In this document: one piece after another, positions 25,875 to 33,402 of the stretch
Layout of the letters: each line of letters opens with the position of its first letter
Position numbering within the stretch: the stretch's first letter is position 1
NCBI RefSeq assembly: GCF_014212175.1
Contig: NZ_JACJVR010000005.1
Span: 1 to 64,000, forward strand
DNA length: 64,000 nt
Origin: Cohnella xylanilytica
GTDB taxonomy: Bacteria > Bacillota > Bacilli > Paenibacillales > Paenibacillaceae
Direction: 5' to 3'
Position numbers and translations under genes: made by a program
The notes under the pieces: model-generated
The model's database searches: none
What the model was told of the DNA's origin: nothing
What the model saw: only the letters and a program-made list of their open reading frames with translations

Positions 25875-26783
25875 TCAGCTCCCGGCGTCGACGAGAGCCG
25901 GGTCGACGAAGGAATAGCCTCTTTTCTCGAGCTCGGTCAAGAGGGGATCCAGCGCTTCGCCCGTCCACGGAAGCTCGTGCATCAGAATATTGCTTCCGGA
26001 GTGAAGCTGGCCGGTTACGTTCTTCACGATGGCCGACGTCTTGTCTTTGATCTTCGTCCCGCTCATCTCCCAATCGAGAGAGCCGTTGGACCACGTCATA
26101 TACAGCAGGCCGTACTCCTTGGCGATCGCGCGGGCGTCCGCGTTGCCGGACGCGTGGGGCGGCCGGAAGAAGGCCGGCGTCTTGCCCGTCGTCTCCTTGA
26201 CGATGTCCTGCACGTCGCCGATCTGCTTGCGGATCGTCTCGGCCTTCTCCCGGCCGAGCTTGATATGGTCCCAGGAGTGGTTGCCGATCGTCTGGCCGCG
26301 GGCGTCGATCTCCTTCAGCAGTTCGGGATGCTCCTTGACGCGGTAGCCGTTGACGAAGAAGATCGCTTTGGCATGGTGCTTGTCCAGCGCGTCGAGAATC
26401 GGCTTCAGCGTCTCTTCGGACTTCGGGCCGTCGTCGAAGGTCAGCAGAACGACCTTGGAAGGCGTCTTCTCCTTGTCGATCGGCACGATGTCGTAGTTCT
26501 TGTTCATCTTATACGTCTTCTCCGGCGCCTCGTTCTCGGAGGACGGGGACGACCCGGACGGCGATGCCGGCGGGGCTGCCGATGCGGGAGCCGCGGAAGC
26601 GGACTCCGCCGGAGAGCCGGAGGCTTGGCCGGAGGGCGGCGCAGCCTTGGCCGATGCGGAAGCGGAAGCGGAAGGAGCGGAGCCTCCGGAGGAGGCTGAC
26701 GGCTCGAATCCGCCGCAAGCGGGCAAGGCGGCCAAGGACAGGAGCAAGACGGGTACGGCGGCGGCAGAAGCCAAGCGGTTCAT
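25875..26783 (-). CDS. Polysaccharide deacetylase lipoprotein
   Basis: NodB-homology carbohydrate esterase family 4 protein, 302 aa. A lipoprotein signal ends in LAALPAC (Cys23), followed by about 65 residues of Ser/Ala/Pro-rich linker. The catalytic domain starts near 105 with TFDDGP, then NHSWDH (metal-binding histidines). The motif usually read as RPPYG is FRPPHAS here, and the last motif is ILMHELP. The likely target is cell-wall glycan (peptidoglycan or chitin-like); the substrate cannot be set from sequence. It is convergent with the preceding small gene and diverges from the 114-aa protein. Confidence 0.9.
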   Translation of the reverse strand: MNRLASAAAVPVLLLSLAALPACGGFEPSASSGGSAPSASASASAKAAPPSGQASGSPAESASAAPASAAPPASPSGSSPSSENEAPEKTYKMNKNYDIVPIDKEKTPSKVVLLTFDDGPKSEETLKPILDALDKHHAKAIFFVNGYRVKEHPELLKEIDARGQTIGNHSWDHIKLGREKAETIRKQIGDVQDIVKETTGKTPAFFRPPHASGNADARAIAKEYGLLYMTWSNGSLDWEMSGTKIKDKTSAIVKNVTGQLHSGSNILMHELPWTGEALDPLLTELEKRGYSFVDPALVDAGS

Positions 26784-26852
26784 GGAAGCAAGCTCCTTCT
26801 CGTAGGGGGAATTGGGGCTTGGGCGAGCCGTGTCGTCGCCCGAGCACCTCCG

Positions 26853-26861
26853 ATTTTAGCA
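26853..26861 (-). promoter_or_regulatory. Possible extended -10 for the deacetylase gene
   Basis: On the minus strand TGCTAAAAT reads as an extended -10 about 70 bp ahead of the start; no convincing -35 is present. Confidence 0.35.
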
Positions 26862-26989
26862 TATCCCCTTCGTCGCGGCACTGGGGACTCTTCCTTATTT
26901 TGAGGGGGAATGAGCCGTCGGAACCGAGCCACACTAGACATTGTCGGACCCGGAAGACGGGGGCCTGAAGGCTACAGGAGGTGCACGGA

Positions 26990-27334
26990 ATGAAGATCGG
27001 AACATTCGTATTGGGCGGATTGGCCGGAGCCGCGCTGGTCATGGTCATGCAAAGGAACGGCCGCTTGTCCGCCATGGCGGGAAGCGTCGGCCAGCAGATG
27101 CGGAGCCGGATGGGCGGCATGAAGGAAGACGCGATCGGGAAGATGCTGAACATGCGGTTCGGCGGAAGCCGAAGCTCTTCGGGCGGTGACGCCTCCGCGT
27201 CCCGCAGGAACAACGCTTCGGACGCCGCGAAGAGCGGCGGTCTGGACGAGATCGCCCATCTGGCCTCGCAGGACTCCGAAGTCCAGCAGCAGGTGAACGA
27301 GATTCTCGACCAGAACGGGCAGCACCGAATTTGA
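26990..27334 (+). CDS. Small membrane-anchored protein of unknown function
   Basis: Protein of 114 aa. Residues 3-20 are a hydrophobic Gly/Ala-rich anchor (GTFVLGGLAGAALVMVM); the rest is polar, with a Ser/Gly/Arg-rich middle and a helical acidic C-terminus. It resembles the general layout of YtxH-like or similar small Firmicute proteins, but I cannot assign it. The start at ATG 26990 is supported by ACAGGAGGTGC. A strong terminator follows. Confidence 0.75.
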   Translation: MKIGTFVLGGLAGAALVMVMQRNGRLSAMAGSVGQQMRSRMGGMKEDAIGKMLNMRFGGSRSSSGGDASASRRNNASDAAKSGGLDEIAHLASQDSEVQQQVNEILDQNGQHRI

Positions 27335-27368
27335 CGGCGAGCCGCGGCGGACGCCGCATGATGGCCGG

Positions 27369-27415
27369 ACGGCGCTTGGAATGCTCCCCGAGGGGCAACC
27401 AGGCGCCGTTTTTTT
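27369..27415 (+). terminator. Intrinsic terminator
   Basis: Eleven-pair stem ACGGCGCTTGG / CCAGGCGCCGT (one G-T pair) with an inner TGC-CCC/GGG-GCA hairpin, followed by seven T residues. Confidence 0.85.
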
Positions 27416-27456
27416 GCTTTTCGTGGGTTTTCCCTAGTGCATTTCATAGGAAGAAG

Positions 27457-27521
27457 TGATAACATGTTGTCAAAGCAGAAATCAATCACACATTATATGC
27501 CGCGTCATACGCTGTTATCAC
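27457..27521. promoter_or_regulatory. Palindromic operator-like sites upstream of the mecA-like gene
   Basis: TGATAACA|TGTTGTCA (27457-27472) is a 16-bp palindrome with one mismatch; a third half-site TGTTATCAC is at 27513-27521. The first palindrome overlaps a candidate -35 TTGTCA (27467-27472), with CATTAT 18 bp later. The binding protein is unknown. Confidence 0.4.
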
Positions 27522-27549
27522 CCATCGTGCGCAGAAGGAGGATCCTGTC

Positions 27550-28152
27550 ATGAGGATGGAGCGGCTTAGCCAGGACAAGATTAGGATTTTCCTTACTTTT
27601 GACGATTTGTCGGAACGCGGGATCCAGAAGGAAGACATGTGGCGGGAGATTCCCAAAGTCCACGAATTGTTCAGCGAAATGATGGACCAAGCTTACAACG
27701 AGCTCGGGTTCGACGCTTCGGGCCCGCTGGCGGTCGAAGTGTTCGCGATGCCCGCCCAGGGGATGGTCGTCATCGTCACGCGAGGGAAGCTGGACCGGGA
27801 TGTCGAATCGTCGTCCGAGGAAGAGCTCGAGGAAGAAGTTTACGAGATGGAAGTTACGCTCGAGCAGAGCGAAGCCATTATATATCGTTTCCGGGACATC
27901 GAAGACGCCATCGGGGCCGCCAAGACGCTGAATCATCACTTGACGGAAGAAGGACGCATGTACCGCTACCAGAATCAGTGGGTTCTCTGCTTCGATCCCG
28001 CCGGTCTCGAGACCGCGGGGTACAACGCGCTGATCGCGGTGCTCGCCGAATACGGCGAAGCGACGTCCGTCACTCCCGCCGTTCTGGAGGAGTACGGGCA
28101 GCTGGTCATCGCCTCCAACGCCGTCAAGGTGCTCGCCGAGCATTTCGCTTGA
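27550..28152 (+). CDS. ypbH: MecA/YpbH-family ClpC adaptor protein
   Basis: Adaptor that delivers substrates to the ClpCP protease and promotes ClpC assembly; 200 aa. The N-terminal domain (MERLSQDKIRIFLTFDDLSERG) is the substrate-recognition part. A short acidic linker (ESSSEEELEEEV, about residues 96-107) leads to the ClpC-binding C-terminal domain (YRFRDIEDAIGAAKTL, YRYQNQWVLCFD). Position near the CPBP gene and prsW matches Bacillus ypbH (MecB) rather than mecA, though the two paralogues are hard to separate by eye. The start may be ATG 27550 or 27556. Confidence 0.88.
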   Translation: MRMERLSQDKIRIFLTFDDLSERGIQKEDMWREIPKVHELFSEMMDQAYNELGFDASGPLAVEVFAMPAQGMVVIVTRGKLDRDVESSSEEELEEEVYEMEVTLEQSEAIIYRFRDIEDAIGAAKTLNHHLTEEGRMYRYQNQWVLCFDPAGLETAGYNALIAVLAEYGEATSVTPAVLEEYGQLVIASNAVKVLAEHFA

Positions 28153-28371
28153 TCGCCGGAAGGATTATCGCATGAACGAACGCGTTCTCTTGTCTGTGGG
28201 GTTGGCCGATACCGGTTTAATAAGAAGCGGACATTTTGCGCTGAACGGACGACGTTTACCGCGGAATGTTCGCTTTTTGTTCATGGAAGAATCGAGGAAC
28301 TTGCTTCCAACCGGGTGTCCTTCGCCGCCGAAGGATGTATAATGGGTTCAGGAAAGGAGGGAGAACGCTAG

Positions 28372-29067
28372 GTGCTTCTCTTCTCGATGCTGGCCGCGGC
28401 CATCGCGCCGGGGATCGCGCTGCTCGCTTACTTCTATTGGAAAGACCGCTACGACGCGGAGCCGCTCCCCATCGTCATCAAGCTGTTCTTGACCGGGGCG
28501 TTGACCGTGCTGCCCGTCATGATCGTCCAGAGAGCTCTCCTCTTGTGGCTCGGGGAATCGCCGTTCGCGTTCTCCTTCATCGTCTCGGAGGGCGTCGAGG
28601 AATTCATCAAGTGGTTCGTGCTGTTCCACATCATATACAATCATACCGAATTCGACGAGCCGTACGACGGCATCGTCTACGCGACGGCGGTGTCGCTCGG
28701 GTTCGCCACGCTGGAGAACGTGCTGTACGCCTTCACCGAGCCGGTCACCTTTGGCATGCTGCTCGTCCGGGCGCTGCTTCCCGTGTCGGGCCACGCGCTG
28801 TTCGGCGTGTTCATGGGCTATTCCATGGGACGGGCCAAGTTCTCGTCCGGGAAGCAGATCAAGCTTCATCTGGTCCTCTCTCTGCTGCTGCCGGTGGCCG
28901 CCCACGGCCTCTTCGACTTCATCATGAAGACCGTGCCGTCCCGTTGGCTGTGGATCATGGTGCCGTTCATGTTTATCCTGTGGCTGCGGGGCATCCGGAG
29001 CGTCAACCGGGCCAACTCGGTCTCCCCCTTTCGCTTGATCAAGCGGGAGGAAGAGGTTAAATCGTAG
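28372..29067 (+). CDS. prsW: PrsW-type intramembrane protease
   Basis: Multi-pass membrane protease, 231 aa with about seven helices; in B. subtilis it performs the first cut of anti-sigma factor RsiW. The conserved EExxK motif is seen as SEGVEEFIKWF (E76, E77, K80), with LGFATLENVLY, GHALFGVFMGY and AAHGLFDF in later helices. The GTG start is preceded by AAAGGAGGGAG. A TATAAT at 28338-28343 may be its -10. No ECF sigma/anti-sigma pair is present in the window, so its substrate lies elsewhere. Confidence 0.93.
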   Translation: MLLFSMLAAAIAPGIALLAYFYWKDRYDAEPLPIVIKLFLTGALTVLPVMIVQRALLLWLGESPFAFSFIVSEGVEEFIKWFVLFHIIYNHTEFDEPYDGIVYATAVSLGFATLENVLYAFTEPVTFGMLLVRALLPVSGHALFGVFMGYSMGRAKFSSGKQIKLHLVLSLLLPVAAHGLFDFIMKTVPSRWLWIMVPFMFILWLRGIRSVNRANSVSPFRLIKREEEVKS

Positions 29068-29140
29068 CGAACCCGTCCATACTTCCGAATATAGACGACA
29101 AGGCGGAGTCCGTCTCCGCGCGTACATGGGAGGGTAAGCG

Positions 29141-29299
29141 ATGTCGGCGCCTCGGGTGAAGGTGACGATCCGGTGCAACCGCTGCGGCGAGAAGTTCGTG
29201 CTGCGAGGCCGCAGGGAGCGGGGAAGAGTCGATACCGGGTTCAAGATGTGCCTGTGCAGCAACGCGGAAGATTTCGATATCGAAGAAGAACGGGCGTGA
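29141..29299 (+). CDS. Small Cys-containing protein, possible zinc ribbon
   Basis: Short open frame of 52 codons with a good ribosome site (GGGAGGG). The product contains CNRCGEKF near the start and CLCS near residue 37, which together could bind one metal ion, and an acidic end (EDFDIEEE). It lies between prsW and ypeB and its stop codon overlaps the candidate sigma-G promoter of ypeB. The family is not recognised. Confidence 0.65.
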   Translation: MSAPRVKVTIRCNRCGEKFVLRGRRERGRVDTGFKMCLCSNAEDFDIEEERA

Positions 29300-29327
29300 A
29301 TAAAGTCGGCCTCGAATTCCCACAATA
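29298..29327 (+). promoter_or_regulatory. Candidate sigma-G promoter for ypeB
   Basis: GAATA (29298-29302), an 18-bp spacer and CACAATA (29321-29327). The -35 fits GHATR fully and the -10 fits CATHHTA at 6 of 7 positions. Forespore expression is expected for ypeB. Confidence 0.5.
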
Positions 29328-29368
29328 ACGCCGAACGGCAGTCTGGGAATGAAAGGGGTCGGCTTTTC

Positions 29369-30733
29369 ATGTATAAGCGTCTGAGCGCGGTGCTGTTTCC
29401 GATCGCAACGTTGCTGTTTGTCGGGTCCATTCTATGGGGCTATCAGGAGCATCAGGAGAAGAACGCGATTCTGATCAAGGCGGAGAACCAGTACCAGCGG
29501 GCATTCCACGATCTGACGAATCATATGGGCCGTCTGCAGGACGAGCTGGGGCAGACGCTCGCCGTCTCGTCGGTATCGCACGGAATGCAACGCAAGGGCC
29601 TCGTCAAAGTATGGAGACTGACGGGCGAAGCGCAGAACGAGATCAACCAATTGCCTCTCGCCATGCTTCCATTCAACAAGGCCGGGGACTTCCTGTCGCG
29701 GATCGCGGACTTCGCCTACAACACGTCCGTGCGGGATCTGACCAAGGAGCCTCTCTCTCAGGACGAGCTCAAGACGATGAAGTCGCTGTACGCCAAGGCG
29801 ACGGACATCAATCGGGATCTGGGGAAAATCCAGAACGCGGTGCTGTCCGATCATCTGCGGTGGATGGACGTCGAAGTGGCGATGGCGGGCAAGGACGAGC
29901 CTCACAACAATACGATCATCGACGGATTCAAAGCCGTGGACAAGAAAATCTCCTCTTATCCGGAGAACGATTGGGGTCCGTCGGCGATGTCGACCAAGCG
30001 CCGCCGTTCGGTGCACGTGCTGTCCGGCCGCGACGCGACTCCCGACGAGATCGGAAGGGCGGCGCTCGCCTTCATCGGCACGACGGTCCACTCCGGTACG
30101 GGGCATAACGTGCACGTATCCGAGAACGGCAAGAACACGGACATGCCGGGCTACACGGCCACGGTCGCGGGAGCGAACGGGGAGAACATCCAGCTCAACT
30201 ACACCCGCAAGGGCGGACAGCTTCTCTGGTACATGAACGCCCGCGACGTGAAGGCGCGCAAGCTCGACTTCGCCGAGGCGAAGAACAAGGCGACCCAATT
30301 CCTCGTCCGACACGGGTACAAGGACATGACGCCCGTCACTTACGACGAGTACGACCACGTGGCCGTCTTCACTTACGTCGCGCTGAAGGACAACGTCCGG
30401 ATCTATCCGGACAAGGTGACGGTGCGCGTCGCGCTCGACAACGGGGAAGCGGTCGGCCTGCAGGCGTCCGACCACGTGTTCGCTCCCAAGACGCCCGCGG
30501 CCGGCAGCCCCAAGATCGCGAAGGAGAAGGCCCAGAAGGCGCTCCATCCCGAATTCAAGGTGCAGAATTACAGCTTGGCCGTCATCGAGAACGAGCAGAA
30601 CAAGCCCGTCTTGTGCCATGAATTCACCGGAGGGGTGAACGGCGGCAAGTACCGGATTTACATCAACGCCGACACGGGGCTGGAAGAGACGGTCGAGAAG
30701 ATTCCGGAGACGGCGAGGGCATTGTTGAAATAA
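29369..30733 (+). CDS. ypeB: Germination protein YpeB
   Basis: Spore protein that stabilises and localises the cortex-lytic enzyme SleB in Bacillus. It has 454 aa with an N-terminal anchor (residues 5-24), a coiled N-terminal domain (YQRAFHDLTNHMGRLQDELG) and C-terminal PepSY-like repeats from about residue 220 (RAALAFIG, KNKATQFLVRHGY, KAQKALHPEF). In Bacillus it is the second gene of a sleB-ypeB operon; here sleB is absent and a candidate sigma-G promoter lies directly upstream. The ribosome site is GAAAGGGG. Confidence 0.93.
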   Translation: MYKRLSAVLFPIATLLFVGSILWGYQEHQEKNAILIKAENQYQRAFHDLTNHMGRLQDELGQTLAVSSVSHGMQRKGLVKVWRLTGEAQNEINQLPLAMLPFNKAGDFLSRIADFAYNTSVRDLTKEPLSQDELKTMKSLYAKATDINRDLGKIQNAVLSDHLRWMDVEVAMAGKDEPHNNTIIDGFKAVDKKISSYPENDWGPSAMSTKRRRSVHVLSGRDATPDEIGRAALAFIGTTVHSGTGHNVHVSENGKNTDMPGYTATVAGANGENIQLNYTRKGGQLLWYMNARDVKARKLDFAEAKNKATQFLVRHGYKDMTPVTYDEYDHVAVFTYVALKDNVRIYPDKVTVRVALDNGEAVGLQASDHVFAPKTPAAGSPKIAKEKAQKALHPEFKVQNYSLAVIENEQNKPVLCHEFTGGVNGGKYRIYINADTGLEETVEKIPETARALLK

Positions 30734-30746
30734 CTCGAAAAAAGTC

Positions 30747-30789
30747 GGCTGCCCGACGCGCCATTCGAGCGGAGGGCGGCTATTTTTTT
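30747..30789 (+). terminator. Intrinsic terminator after ypeB
   Basis: Eight-pair stem GGCTGCCC / GGGCGGCT (with G-T pairs) enclosing a second small hairpin region, followed by seven T residues. Confidence 0.7.
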
Positions 30790-30821
30790 CGAAGCGGAGG
30801 AGTGTTCTGGGCCTTGCGTCA

Positions 30822-30830
30822 TGGTATAAT
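30822..30830 (+). promoter_or_regulatory. Extended -10 promoter of ypfA
   Basis: TGGTATAAT is a perfect extended -10. The -35 region is weak. The same extended -10 occurs before cmk and the DUF2768 gene. Confidence 0.6.
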
Positions 30831-30882
30831 CGGGAAGTACGGCGGATACGTGCCGAATATGCCGCCTCTTGGAGGGTTCAGG

Positions 30883-31539
30883 GTGCTTCCCAAAGTTAAC
30901 CAGACGATGTTTATTCAAGCTTCTCAGGACGCGGGACAAGAGCACGCGGCAACGCTTCGTTCGCGCGTCGCGGACATGAACGCGACTTCCCTATACCTCG
31001 AGATCCCGCTGGACGAGAAGTCCGGAAGGTACCATCGGGCCCGGGCCGGCGAGGAATTTCGGGTTACATACTATACGGCCGAAGGCGTCAAGCATCAATT
31101 CTCGACGACGGTGACCGGCTTCCGCAAGGAAGAAGCGATGTCGCTGATCGAAGTCCGCAAGCCGGCCGCCGAGGAGATCGCGCGCGAGCAGAGAAGAAGC
31201 TTCCTGCGGGTGGAGGCGCAGCTCGAGATCGCCGTCCGCATCGGGGACAAGCTTCGCTTCGTCGCCTTGACGGAGGACGTCGGCGGGGGAGGAGTCTCGT
31301 TCCGCTGCGAGAGGAAGTGGCCGATCAACCCGGGGCTGAAGCTGATGTGCTGGCTGCTCATACCGTACCGCTCGGGCAGCATCGAGCACGCGCAATTCGC
31401 GGCCGAGGTCGTTCGGGTGAAGGAAGCCGAGCCGAATCATTATATCGTCATGATGAAGTTCGACGACATCTCCGACGTCGATCAGCAGAAGGTCATCCGG
31501 TATTGCTTCGAACGACAACTCGATTTTCGCAAGGACTGA
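30883..31539 (+). CDS. ypfA: PilZ-domain c-di-GMP receptor, flagellar brake type (YpfA/DgrA-like)
   Basis: Cytoplasmic protein of 218 aa. The N-terminal YcgR-like domain (about residues 1-100) is followed by a PilZ domain with the arginine motif QRRSFLRVEA (about 105-114) and DVGGGGVSF near 140. In classical PilZ the second motif is D/NxSxxG; Ser is Gly here, as a conservative variation. Bacillus YpfA binds c-di-GMP and restrains motility. The GTG start at 30883 is chosen for its TTGGAGGG site. The stop overlaps the ypfB start. Confidence 0.88.
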   Translation: MLPKVNQTMFIQASQDAGQEHAATLRSRVADMNATSLYLEIPLDEKSGRYHRARAGEEFRVTYYTAEGVKHQFSTTVTGFRKEEAMSLIEVRKPAAEEIAREQRRSFLRVEAQLEIAVRIGDKLRFVALTEDVGGGGVSFRCERKWPINPGLKLMCWLLIPYRSGSIEHAQFAAEVVRVKEAEPNHYIVMMKFDDISDVDQQKVIRYCFERQLDFRKD

Positions 31540-31733
31540 TGAACATGAACGATCGCGATCGGAACAGGCGGGCGGCCGAATGGTTCGCCGCCGCCGAGAG
31601 CTGGATCCGGAAGGGGATCGCCGTTCTCGCGGCGCTGCTCGTTCTGGCGCAGCTGGCGCTGCACTATCCTGCGGCGAGGTCGCTGCTGACCCCGGCCGTC
31701 CACGGAGAAGGAACCCGCTACCGTTCGGAATGA
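31539..31733 (+). CDS. ypfB: Small membrane protein YpfB-like
   Basis: Protein of 64 aa with a charged N-terminus, one membrane helix (about residues 26-45, IAVLAALLVLAQLALHYP) and a short polar tail. The start ATG at 31539 overlaps the ypfA stop (TGATG); the ATG at 31545 is an alternative. It occupies the place of B. subtilis ypfB between ypfA and cmk. The function is unknown. Confidence 0.75.
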   Translation: MNMNDRDRNRRAAEWFAAAESWIRKGIAVLAALLVLAQLALHYPAARSLLTPAVHGEGTRYRSE

Positions 31734-31759
31734 CGGAACGAAGCCGGTTCCGCTTTTTT
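31734..31759 (+). terminator. Intrinsic terminator after ypfB
   Basis: Stem CGGAAC / GTTCCG with a seven-base loop, followed by C and six T residues. Confidence 0.75.
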
Positions 31760-31777
31760 GCATCTGCGGGTGGGGTG

Positions 31778-31786
31778 TGGTATAAT
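31778..31786 (+). promoter_or_regulatory. Extended -10 promoter ahead of cmk
   Basis: TGGTATAAT is a perfect extended -10; the predicted start is near 31793. A hairpin follows within about 10 nt. Confidence 0.6.
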
Positions 31787-31802
31787 TTGCTCATTCGCAT
31801 GC

Positions 31803-31829
31803 AGGCATAGCTTGCCTGCGTTTTCTTTA
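31803..31829 (+). terminator. Terminator-like hairpin directly after the cmk promoter
   Basis: GCAGGCA and TGCCTGC flank a five-base loop and are followed by GTTTTCTTT. It would give a very short RNA unless read through. The remaining leader up to cmk (31830-31957) shows no other signal. Confidence 0.5.
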
Positions 31830-31957
31830 AACGGTTCGGAGAGCAGCAGATCCCCGCCGATTCTTGTCTGAATCGTCAACGCGAAGCCGATTCGCCGTCG
31901 GACGACGCCGAAGAAGCCGGTCATGGGGCAGTCGACTAGGAGGAGCTTGCACTTTCG

Positions 31958-32662
31958 ATGAATTCGCATTCGAGGCATCCGATCAACATAGCGATCGACG
32001 GGCCCGCGGGCGCGGGGAAGAGTACCGTGGCCCGGCTGGTCGCGAACGCGCTTCAGTATATATACGTGGATACCGGCGCCATGTACAGGGCCGTGACCGC
32101 GGTTGCGCTGGAACGCGGCATTCCTCCGGACGATGAGGAAGCCGTCGGTCGATTGGCCGAGAACCTGGACGTCGTCCTGTTGCCCGGGGACGAAGGTCAG
32201 AGGGTGTTGGCGGACGGAACGGACGTTACGTCGCGCATACGGACCATCGAGGTGAACCGCAACGTCTCGCGGGTGGCTACATACGAAGCCGTGCGGACGA
32301 AGATGGCCGAAGCCCAGAGGCGCATGGCCAAGGCCAAGGGAGTCGTCATGGACGGGCGGGACATCGGGACCCACGTGCTTCCCGACGCCGAACTGAAGGT
32401 CTTCTTGACGGCTACTCCCCGAGAGCGCGCCCTCCGCAGATTCAAGGAGATGGGAGATCAAGCGAACATCACCCTGAAGCAGCTGGAGCGCGATATCGCC
32501 GAGCGGGACCGAATGGACCAGGAGCGGGAGATCGCTCCGCTTCTTCGCGCGCCGGATGCCAAGTTCATCGATTCGACGGGACGGACGATCGAGCAGATCG
32601 TGGACGAGATCGTCGAATGGGGACGGGCGGCATCAAGAACCATTTCGGCGGGGGAGAAGTAG
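31958..32662 (+). CDS. cmk: Cytidylate kinase
   Basis: Phosphorylates CMP and dCMP with ATP; 234 aa. The P-loop is IDGPAGAGKSTVA (about residues 13-25), with YVDTGAMYRAVT, DGRDIGTHVLPDA and RAKERALRRF-like lid sequence (RERALRRFKEM). AGGAGGAGC precedes the ATG. It is the first gene of a cmk-plsC unit, the same order as in Bacillus. Confidence 0.97.
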   Translation: MNSHSRHPINIAIDGPAGAGKSTVARLVANALQYIYVDTGAMYRAVTAVALERGIPPDDEEAVGRLAENLDVVLLPGDEGQRVLADGTDVTSRIRTIEVNRNVSRVATYEAVRTKMAEAQRRMAKAKGVVMDGRDIGTHVLPDAELKVFLTATPRERALRRFKEMGDQANITLKQLERDIAERDRMDQEREIAPLLRAPDAKFIDSTGRTIEQIVDEIVEWGRAASRTISAGEK

Positions 32663-32665
32663 ACT

Positions 32666-33262
32666 ATGTTGTATCGGTTCTGTCGGCTTCTGCTTAGAGT
32701 CCTGTTCAAGGTCGTCTACCGGTTCGAAGCGAGAGGAGTCTCCCATATTCCGCTCGACGGGCCCGTCGTCCTCAGCAGCAATCACAAGAGCTTGATCGAC
32801 CCGATGACCCTCGGCATCGCCGTGCCCCGCAAGGTGCATTACATGGCGAAGCAGGAGCTGTTCGGCATTCCGTTGTTCGGCCCGTTCATCCGGGCTCTCG
32901 GCGCCTTCCCCGTCAAGCGCGGAGGCGTCAGCAAGGAAGCGATCCGGACGGCGCTCTCGATTCTCGAAGAGGGCAAGGTCATGGGCATCTTCCCGGAAGG
33001 AACCCGCAAGGGAGAGAGAATCGACGGAGTCGCGATGGGCAAGCGAGGCGCGATCAGCATGGCCGCCCGTTCCGGAGCCGCCGTCGTGCCGGTCGCTCTC
33101 GTGGGGGATTACCGTCCCTTCCGCAAGATGATGGCCGTCTACGGGGCCCCGCTCGACTTGAGCCCCTATCTGGTCAAGGGAGCCGAGGATTACGAGGCGG
33201 CGACCGAGCTGATGATGTCCCGGATTCGCGAGATGATCCGAACCGGCCGGCCGGCCGAATGA
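32666..33262 (+). CDS. plsC: 1-acyl-sn-glycerol-3-phosphate acyltransferase
   Basis: Second acylation step of phosphatidic acid synthesis at the membrane. The catalytic NHxxxxD motif is SSNHKSLIDP (about residues 37-46), and FPEGTRKGER (about 109-118) is the substrate-binding motif. The N-terminal amphipathic helix is typical. The length is 198 aa. It starts 3 bp after cmk. Confidence 0.95.
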   Translation: MLYRFCRLLLRVLFKVVYRFEARGVSHIPLDGPVVLSSNHKSLIDPMTLGIAVPRKVHYMAKQELFGIPLFGPFIRALGAFPVKRGGVSKEAIRTALSILEEGKVMGIFPEGTRKGERIDGVAMGKRGAISMAARSGAAVVPVALVGDYRPFRKMMAVYGAPLDLSPYLVKGAEDYEAATELMMSRIREMIRTGRPAE

Positions 33263-33340
33263 TTCGCCCGCGCCGTGCATGATTCGCGCGCATTACCATC
33301 ATACTACAGGTATTATTTGGTTTATCACCGTTCCGTGTGA

Positions 33341-33370
33341 TTTAAACGCCGCTATCGATGCGGGTTTAAA
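33341..33370 (+). promoter_or_regulatory. Conserved-looking leader hairpin before the S1-domain gene
   Basis: TTTAAAC-g-CCGC (33341-33352) pairs with GCGG-GTTTAAA (33360-33370) around TATCGAT. It lies 33 nt before the start codon and no T-tract follows, so it is more likely a translational or stability element than a terminator. Confidence 0.5.
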
Positions 33371-33402
33371 TAAAGTTGGGGTAGAACTGAGGAGGTATTT
33401 TC

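Noticed and set aside
28172-28342. Possible 56-codon gene between the MecA-type gene and prsW
   Set aside because: It has an ATG and a modest AAGGA site, but its composition is ordinary for a random frame, it shows no recognisable motif and its end overlaps the likely -10 of prsW.
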